From an uncultured Pelagibacteraceae bacterium (GTDB lineage: Bacteria > Pseudomonadota > Alphaproteobacteria > Pelagibacterales > Pelagibacteraceae), in assembly GCA_902582845.1 (NCBI GenBank), contig CACHTQ010000004.1, positions 51,141 to 115,140 on the forward strand: 64,000 bases of DNA. The letters are read 5' to 3'. This document shows, one piece after another, positions 58,793 to 64,000 of this stretch. Both the position numbers and the translations under genes were made by a program. Each line of letters starts with the position of its first letter. Position 1 is the stretch's first letter. The notes beneath the pieces are model-generated. The model ran no database searches. It was not told where the DNA came from and was given only the letters and a program-made list of their open reading frames with translations.

Positions 58793-59455
58793 TTAAGAAC
58801 TCATTTTATTTTTTTTTAAAATATAATTTAATGCTATACTGGAAGCTTCGATAGGAATATGATGGTCGCAATTCTTAATTAAATGGGTCTCTATTTCAAT
58901 ATTAGATCTGATAAAAAAATCTTTTGCCTCTAACATATAATTGGGTGAGACAACTTGATCAGAATCACCATGAATTAAAAGAATATTTGTTGATGTTCTC
59001 TTTCTTTGTTTGAGATCCTCCTGATTAATAATCTTACCAGAGAAACCTACAACACAACTAAATTTATTTTTTGATGTAAGCCCTAAATTAATTGACATCA
59101 TACATCCTTGACTAAAACCAGACAAACAAATTTTATCGTTTTCAAGATTATATTTAATTTTTACTTCATCTATGAATTGATTGAGTTTTTTTTCAGCCTT
59201 GATTGTCTCATTTAAAATGTATTTTGGATCATCTTTTGTAAGATCAAACCATTGATACCCAGATGGATTTATTGAGCAAGGTTCATGACCATTCGGGCAG
59301 AGAAAAATTGTATTTGTAAGGTGTCTTTTCCAATTTAATGAGAGCATACTTATATCTTTACCATCACCGCCGTACCCATGTAGTAAAATGACTGCATTTT
59401 CAATTTTCACATCTTTTTCTGGTTTTATAATGGTTGTATCAAGGCAAAATGTCAT
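58793..59455 (-). CDS. Phospholipase/carboxylesterase-family hydrolase
   Basis: This 220-residue alpha/beta hydrolase has VILLHGYGGDGKDISML (oxyanion hole), the nucleophile GFSQGCMMSINLGL (Ser near 114-116), IHGDSDQVVSP (Asp) and CDHHIPIE (His). It matches the small carboxylesterase/lysophospholipase (YpfH-like) group. The physiological substrate is unknown. Confidence 0.88.
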   Translation of the reverse strand: MTFCLDTTIIKPEKDVKIENAVILLHGYGGDGKDISMLSLNWKRHLTNTIFLCPNGHEPCSINPSGYQWFDLTKDDPKYILNETIKAEKKLNQFIDEVKIKYNLENDKICLSGFSQGCMMSINLGLTSKNKFSCVVGFSGKIINQEDLKQRKRTSTNILLIHGDSDQVVSPNYMLEAKDFFIRSNIEIETHLIKNCDHHIPIEASSIALNYILKKNKMSS

Positions 59456-59504
59456 AGTAATTGATTTATGTTTTTTTATCTATAAAACAGCCTACTATAA
59501 TTTT

Positions 59505-59708
59505 ATGATTTCTGGAATATTAGTAAAAATTTTATCCATAATCTTACTTGTCGCTGTTGGTTTAGTTCTAATTCTTGGTATTGGAACTTTATTTAAAGGT
59601 GGAGAAACAAGTAAAAAATACTCTAATAAATTAATGCAATTAAGAGTCTTATTACAATTTATAGCAATTATTGCATTAGTAGCTTTTGCATATTTTTTTA
59701 AAAATTAA
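59505..59708 (+). CDS. HIG1-like twin-transmembrane protein
   Basis: I start at ATG 59505 (MISGILVKILSIILLVAVGL); the frame is open further up to 59388 but the extra residues overlap the esterase gene. The 67-residue product has two hydrophobic helices joined by a loop with LFKGGETSKKYSNKLMQLRV, typical of the alphaproteobacterial HIG1-like proteins related to mitochondrial respiratory supercomplex factor Rcf1. A role with cytochrome oxidase is plausible. It overlaps the TlpA-like gene tail to tail by 4 bases. Confidence 0.82.
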   Translation: MISGILVKILSIILLVAVGLVLILGIGTLFKGGETSKKYSNKLMQLRVLLQFIAIIALVAFAYFFKN

Positions 59709-60214
59709 TTAAAATTACTCAACCAATTAATAAACTTTTCATCCAGAAAGTCGATTGATCCGATTATTCTTGCAAACTCAAGTCCGTCTTTATTAAAAAG
59801 TATAGTTGTAGGAAGACCTCTTAATTTAAATTTCTTAGCTAATGTATTAGGTGGGTCAAAATATATTTCTAAATTTTTAATCTTCAAATCTTCAAAGAAA
59901 ATTAAAGATTTTTCATAAGTATCCTGGCCAATGTTTATGGGAAATATCTTGAGATTATCTAAATTAGGATTTTCACTTAATAAATCCAGAGATGGCATTT
60001 CATCTTTGCATGGAGCACACCAAGTTGCCCAAAAATTCAATATAACTAAATTTCCCTTATAATCATTTAAGTTTAATTCTTTATTTCTAATGTCTAAAAA
60101 CCTTATATCACTGTATTTTTTTAACTCTTTATTAATAACTAAATTTTTTATATCGGTAGCTTCGCTAGCAAAAGAATTTGATAGCATTAAAATAAATATT
60201 ATTAATAATCTCAT
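59705..60214 (-). CDS. TlpA-like exported thiol:disulfide reductase
   Basis: This 169-residue protein has a signal peptide (MRLLIIFILMLSNSFASEA) and a thioredoxin fold with active site NFWATWCAPCKDEMPSL (CAPC near residues 66-69) and a cis-proline region LRGLPTTILF. It likely reduces periplasmic cysteines, for instance in cytochrome c or oxidase assembly. It diverges from argH by 24 bases. Confidence 0.9.
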   Translation of the reverse strand: MRLLIIFILMLSNSFASEATDIKNLVINKELKKYSDIRFLDIRNKELNLNDYKGNLVILNFWATWCAPCKDEMPSLDLLSENPNLDNLKIFPINIGQDTYEKSLIFFEDLKIKNLEIYFDPPNTLAKKFKLRGLPTTILFNKDGLEFARIIGSIDFLDEKFINWLSNFN

Positions 60215-60238
60215 GTTAAATAGGTATAATTAATTATC

Positions 60239-61630
60239 ATGGTAAAAAATAAAAACAACCAGACAATATGGAATACAAGAATTAAAACCAATTTGTCTAA
60301 TCTCCCACAAAAAATAGGTAGTTCTATCGATATAGATAAAAGACTTTATAAAGAAGATATAAAAGGTTCTATTGCTCATGTGGAAATGTTATTTAAACAA
60401 AAAATAATTTCTTTTAGAGTAAAAAATAAAATTATTTATGGACTAAATAAGATTGAAAAAGAAATATCTAATAAAAAGTTTGAATTTAATAAAAAATACG
60501 AAGACATTCATATAAATATTGAAAAACGATTATTTCAAATAATTGGTGAAGAAGCTGGGCATATTCACACAGCAAGATCAAGAAACGACCAAGTAATAAC
60601 TGACTTTAAAATCTGGATTAAATCTGCAAATCAAAAAATAAGTGTGCTGCTAAATAACGTGATTGATAGTTCAATTAATTTAGCTGAAAAAAATGTAGAT
60701 ACAATTATGCCAGGTTTTACTCATTTAAAAAATGCACAAGCAGTTTCATTTGCACACTATCTAATGGCATATGTGGAAATGTTTGAAAGAGACAAAGACA
60801 GGTTTAAGAGTAATCTAAACAGTTTAAATGAAAATCCATTAGGTGTTGCTGCGTTAACTGGAACTTCATTTAACATTGACAGGAATTATACAACAAAAAA
60901 ACTTGGTTTTGAAAAACCTACAAATAATTCTATTGATACTGTAGCAGACAGAGATTTTGTTTTAGATTTTCTTTACAGTGTTTCTGTTTGTTCATTGCAT
61001 TTATCAAGAATTGCTGAGGAATTAATTATCTGGAATTCTGATGGTTTTAATTTAATTAACCTTTCAGATAAAATAGTGACTGGTTCCTCAATAATGCCGC
61101 AAAAAAAAAATCCTGATCTTTTAGAACACCTAAGAGGTAAATCAGGAATCTCTTTTGGTAATTTATTTTCAATGTTCACTATTTTGAAAGGATTGCCTCT
61201 TTCGTACTTCAAAGACCTTCAAGATGATAAAGAAATCATTTTTAGATCCTATGATATACTTTTTGAAAGTTTAAAAATATTTAATGAAATTCTTAAAAAT
61301 GTAAGTCCTAATAAAAAAAGAATGCTTGAATTAGCACACTCGGGATACATAACTGCAACAGATTTAGCCGATTATCTCGTTAAAAATAATTCAATGTCTT
61401 TTCGAGAAGCTTACCAAAAAACAGCTTTGCTAGTGAATTTAGCTGAAAAAAAAAAGAAAAAGCTAAATGAATTATCCTTGGACGACTTAAAAAAGATAGA
61501 ACCAACATTGAAAAATGATGTACTAAAAGTGTTTGATTTAAAGAATTCTGTTAATTCTAAAAAATCTTATGGTGGAACATCTTTTGATAATATTAAAAAG
61601 ATGATAAGGAAATATAAAAAATTAAGATGA
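60239..61630 (+). CDS. argH: Argininosuccinate lyase
   Basis: ArgH cleaves argininosuccinate to arginine and fumarate. The 463 residues contain HTARSRNDQVITDFKIW, the TIMPGFTHLKNAQAVSFAHY region, and the signature GSSIMPQKKNPDLLEHLRGK with the catalytic Ser. Length is standard. It is followed by the small lipoprotein (ATGA overlap) and lysA, a conserved alphaproteobacterial arrangement. Confidence 0.96.
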   Translation: MVKNKNNQTIWNTRIKTNLSNLPQKIGSSIDIDKRLYKEDIKGSIAHVEMLFKQKIISFRVKNKIIYGLNKIEKEISNKKFEFNKKYEDIHINIEKRLFQIIGEEAGHIHTARSRNDQVITDFKIWIKSANQKISVLLNNVIDSSINLAEKNVDTIMPGFTHLKNAQAVSFAHYLMAYVEMFERDKDRFKSNLNSLNENPLGVAALTGTSFNIDRNYTTKKLGFEKPTNNSIDTVADRDFVLDFLYSVSVCSLHLSRIAEELIIWNSDGFNLINLSDKIVTGSSIMPQKKNPDLLEHLRGKSGISFGNLFSMFTILKGLPLSYFKDLQDDKEIIFRSYDILFESLKIFNEILKNVSPNKKRMLELAHSGYITATDLADYLVKNNSMSFREAYQKTALLVNLAEKKKKKLNELSLDDLKKIEPTLKNDVLKVFDLKNSVNSKKSYGGTSFDNIKKMIRKYKKLR

Positions 61631-61761
61631 TTAAAAAAATTACATTTGTTATTTTAGTCTGTTGTATTTTAGTTTCTTGTGGATATAAAGGCGACCCTGA
61701 ATATAAAGCTTTGAATAAAGAAATTAAAACACCAACAACTATAATTAGCAAAACTACATGA
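61627..61761 (+). CDS. lptM: Small LptM-like lipoprotein
   Basis: This 44-residue protein is a lipoprotein precursor: basic start MIKKITFVILVCCILVSCGY with a lipobox LVSC (modified Cys18) followed by GYKGDPEYK. In enterobacteria LptM (YifL) sits upstream of dapF and helps assemble the LPS translocon LptD/E. Here it overlaps argH (ATGA) and lysA (ATGA), keeping the link with lysine genes. The call rests on motif, size and location; sequence similarity beyond the lipobox cannot be measured here. Confidence 0.78.
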   Translation: MIKKITFVILVCCILVSCGYKGDPEYKALNKEIKTPTTIISKTT

Positions 61762-62972
61762 AATACATTAACAAAAGACTAACTGTGGAAAAAGTTACTT
61801 TCCAGAGAATAGCTAAAAAGTTTGGGACGCCCTTTTATTGCTATTCATATTCAAAATTGAGAGAAAATATAAAAAGATTTAAGACAAACTTTAAATCTTT
61901 TTCTCCTTTAATTTGTTTTGCAGTTAAATCAAATACCAATGTTAATTTAATTAAAGAAATTAAAAAATTTGGTTTAGGAGCTGATGTGGTTTCTTTAGGT
62001 GAACTTATGATTGCCTTGAAAGCAGGAATAAAACCAAATAAAATAGTATTTTCTGGAGTTGGAAAAACCTCTAATGAATTAAATTTTGCAATAAACAAAA
62101 AAATACTACTCATTAATGCCGAGTCCTTAAGTGAGGTTATGGAAATAAATAAAATTGCAAAATTAAGAAGAAAAAAAGTAAGGATTGGAGTTAGACTTAA
62201 TCCCGACACAGATGCAAAAACACTTAGTCAAATTTCTACTGGAAAAAAAGAGAATAAATTTGGAGTAAACAAAAATACATTTCACAAAATTGTCGATTTT
62301 TGTAAAAATTCAAAAAATATAGACTTAACATGCTTAAGTGTTCATATAGGTAGCCAAATATTAGATCATAAACCCTATGGAAAAATGCTTAAAGCTGTTA
62401 GCCATATCTTAGACAAAACTAATCATCAATTCGAGTATATTGATTTAGGTGGAGGCATGGGGATTAATTATTCTGATAAAAACAAAACACTGAATTATAA
62501 AAAATACAATGATGCAATTAATATTTTTCTTAAAAAACATAAAGTAAAAATTATATTTGAACCTGGTAGATCTATAATTGGTAACACTGGTATGTTAATT
62601 AGTAAAGTCATTTACATTAAAGACAGTGGTAAAAAAAGATTTGTAATTTTAGATGCTGCTATGAATGATCTTATGAGACCTGCACTATATGGAGCATTTC
62701 ATAGAACTTTGCCAGTAATAAGATCTAATAAAATATCAAATAAAACTTATGAATTTGTTGGTCCAATTTGTGAGAGCACTGATAAATTTATAACTTTAAA
62801 AAAATTTCAAAAATTAGAAGAAAAAGATTTAATAGCTATATGCGATGTTGGCGCTTACGGTATGTCGTTGAGCTCAAATTATAATTTAAGACCTAAAGCA
62901 ATAGAATTATTAATTAAAGGTTCAAAAATAAATGTAATTAGAAAAAGACAAAAACACTCAGAAATAATCTAG
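61758..62972 (+). CDS. lysA: Diaminopimelate decarboxylase
   Basis: LysA decarboxylates meso-diaminopimelate to lysine. The 404-residue PLP enzyme has FAVKSNTNVNLIK with the PLP lysine (about residue 57), LSVHIGSQI, DLGGGMGINYSD, FEPGRSIIGNTG and the CDVGAYGMSLSSNYNLRPKA C-terminal active-site block. It overlaps the lipoprotein gene, is 12 bases from plsC and belongs with dapD/dapE at 6413-8400. Confidence 0.96.
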   Translation: MKYINKRLTVEKVTFQRIAKKFGTPFYCYSYSKLRENIKRFKTNFKSFSPLICFAVKSNTNVNLIKEIKKFGLGADVVSLGELMIALKAGIKPNKIVFSGVGKTSNELNFAINKKILLINAESLSEVMEINKIAKLRRKKVRIGVRLNPDTDAKTLSQISTGKKENKFGVNKNTFHKIVDFCKNSKNIDLTCLSVHIGSQILDHKPYGKMLKAVSHILDKTNHQFEYIDLGGGMGINYSDKNKTLNYKKYNDAINIFLKKHKVKIIFEPGRSIIGNTGMLISKVIYIKDSGKKRFVILDAAMNDLMRPALYGAFHRTLPVIRSNKISNKTYEFVGPICESTDKFITLKKFQKLEEKDLIAICDVGAYGMSLSSNYNLRPKAIELLIKGSKINVIRKRQKHSEII

Positions 62973-62984
62973 CTTTATAAAAAA

Positions 62985-63686
62985 ATGTTAAGAAATTTTA
63001 TATTTTCATTATTTTTTTTTACTGGGATTATTGTAATTTCAATATTTTTTTTACCTTCATTTTTCTTACCCAAACAAGTTGTGATACTAGGTGGAAAGTT
63101 GATGGGTCACTGGACCAGTTTCTGTCTAAAAATTTTCCTCTCCACAAAAATAATAATCAAAGGAACTGAAAACATTATTAAGAATGAAAAATTTTTTATA
63201 GCCTCATCACATCAATCGATGTTTGAAACTTTTTTTCTTCAAACTTTATTTAACTCACCAGTATTTATTCTAAAGAAAGAATTATTATTCATACCTATAT
63301 TTGGATGGTATCTAAAAAAAATTGGATCTATATCAATTAAAAGAGGTCATGTTACAAAAGATAATCTTGGTTTTTATGATGAAATTTCTAATATAGTTAC
63401 AAATTCAAATAGACCTCTTATAATTTTTCCTCAAGGAACTAGAGTTTTACCAAATGAGAGACCACCTTTTAAAAAAGGGGCATCTAAAATTTATGAGAAA
63501 CTTAAAATTGCTTGTCAACCAATTGCGATTAATTCTGGATATGTTTGGCCTAAATCTGGTAGAAAAATTAGTAATAAAACTATCACTATATCAATACTGC
63601 AAAGCATAAATAATGATTTAGACAAAGAGATATTTCTTAAAACTTTAGAAAATAAAATTTATACAGAATTAGATTTGATTAATTAA
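62985..63686 (+). CDS. plsC: 1-acyl-sn-glycerol-3-phosphate acyltransferase
   Basis: This 233-residue membrane-associated acyltransferase has an N-terminal hydrophobic anchor (about 5-29), motif I SSHQSMFETFF (H-x4-E in place of the usual H-x4-D), KKELLFIPIFGWYLKKIGSI, and motif III FPQGTRV. It makes phosphatidic acid for phospholipids; lyso-ornithine or other acceptors cannot be excluded. It overlaps the dnaN end by 4 bases tail to tail. Confidence 0.9.
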   Translation: MLRNFIFSLFFFTGIIVISIFFLPSFFLPKQVVILGGKLMGHWTSFCLKIFLSTKIIIKGTENIIKNEKFFIASSHQSMFETFFLQTLFNSPVFILKKELLFIPIFGWYLKKIGSISIKRGHVTKDNLGFYDEISNIVTNSNRPLIIFPQGTRVLPNERPPFKKGASKIYEKLKIACQPIAINSGYVWPKSGRKISNKTITISILQSINNDLDKEIFLKTLENKIYTELDLIN

Positions 63687-64000
63687 CCCTTCATCGGCAT
63701 CACCACGTAAATACTATCAAAATCACTTGGATCTTTTATTAATGCTGGTGATCCAGTATCATTGAAAAATATCTCTATTTTATCTCCATCAAGTTGTGAT
63801 GCTACATCAATTAGATATCTAGAGTTAAAACTTATTTCTAAATCATGATTAAAATTTACATTTAGTGAGTCGTTTCCATCTCCACTGTTAGTATTATTGA
63901 CCGAAAGATTTAGTAAATCATGAGATAACTGAAATTTCACCCCATCTTTTTTATCTTGTGAGACTGAAGCAACACGGTCAATGGATCCTAAAAAAGACTT
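63683..64000 (-). CDS. dnaN: DNA polymerase III beta clamp (3' part, cut by window edge)
   Basis: The last 106 codons of the sliding clamp are in the window, read from 64000 to the stop at 63683. KSFLGSIDRVASVSQDKKDG, NSRYLIDVASQLDGDKIEIF and the terminal YVVMPMKG match the DnaN C-terminal domain (usual ending is a similar VMPMR-type peptide). The start lies beyond the right edge. Confidence 0.94.
   Translation of the reverse strand, partial: KSFLGSIDRVASVSQDKKDGVKFQLSHDLLNLSVNNTNSGDGNDSLNVNFNHDLEISFNSRYLIDVASQLDGDKIEIFFNDTGSPALIKDPSDFDSIYVVMPMKG

Noticed and set aside
59388-59504. Longer start for the HIG1-like protein
   Set aside because: It overlaps the esterase gene and its 5' region and adds sequence unlike the family.

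Overview
The window looks like a piece of a streamlined, free-living alphaproteobacterial chromosome of the SAR11/Pelagibacterales type. This is inferred from the very low G+C (about 30% by eye), extremely short intergenic gaps, frequent stop/start overlaps (ATGA, TAATG), and alphaproteobacterial gene orders: rpmH-rnpA-yidD-yidC, BolA/DnaJ-like/cobS/cobT, Suv3-type helicase/fdxA/carD, and argH/small lipoprotein/lysA. I see no insertion sequence, prophage, integrase or CRISPR array. No gene-free stretch exceeds 300 bases; the longest gaps are about 170-200 bases (42020-42202, 50222-50394, 54539-54737).

Layout. 1-1459 (minus): the 5' part of murA, dcd and two small basic proteins coupled to dcd by stop/start overlaps. 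1560-1624 (plus): a tRNA-Thr(GGU)-like RNA with no D-arm, next to a TVP38-type membrane protein. 2439-9842 (plus): a dense run with rpmH, rnpA, yidD, yidC, argB, a HAD phosphatase, dapD, dapE, a histone-deacetylase-like hydrolase and a SET-domain protein. 9822-13964 (minus): truA, fmt, def, a large exported helical protein and a 59-residue membrane protein. 14022-19183: aroK, aroB, a BolA-like gene, a J-domain protein, cobS and cobT. 19180-22721 (minus): a RegB-like redox kinase, gyrB and tRNA-Ser.

22829-35284: a glycosyltransferase (GT61) on plus, then one long minus-strand run read GT4, thrS, infC, rpmI, rplT, pheS, pheT, lepA, Gfo/Idh/MocA oxidoreductase, GT17. A translation operon is thus bracketed by glycosylation genes. 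35336-42019: an esterase, then gltB and gltD (glutamate synthase), with a clean palindrome upstream of gltD. 42203-49547: uppP, a DMT exporter, aceF, an unusual aceE carrying its own N-terminal lipoyl domain, and a thiolase.

49620-54538: tRNA-Arg, a hotdog thioesterase, a Suv3-like helicase, a TerB-like protein, fdxA and a CarD regulator with a long lysine-rich N-terminus. Convergent to carD, across a shared bidirectional terminator, is a 25-codon gene for a peptide that is three-quarters Lys/Arg, with its own ribosome binding site and candidate promoter. 54738-64000: an acyl-CoA ligase, tRNA-Leu, a DedA protein, a DsbB-like protein, a COQ7-type hydroxylase, an HNH protein, a carboxylesterase, a HIG1-like protein, a TlpA-like thioredoxin, argH, a small lipoprotein, lysA, plsC and the 3' end of dnaN.

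Most genes are housekeeping: cell wall (murA, uppP), lysine/diaminopimelate (dapD, dapE, lysA), arginine (argB, argH), aromatics (aroK, aroB), nitrogen assimilation (gltBD), pyruvate oxidation (aceEF) and translation. The best candidates for undescribed biology are the tiny polybasic gene at 54461-54538, the D-arm-less tRNA-Thr-like RNA at 1560-1624, the lipoyl-E1 fusion, the deacetylase/SET pair, and the small coupled proteins at 1161-1459 and 13785-13964.
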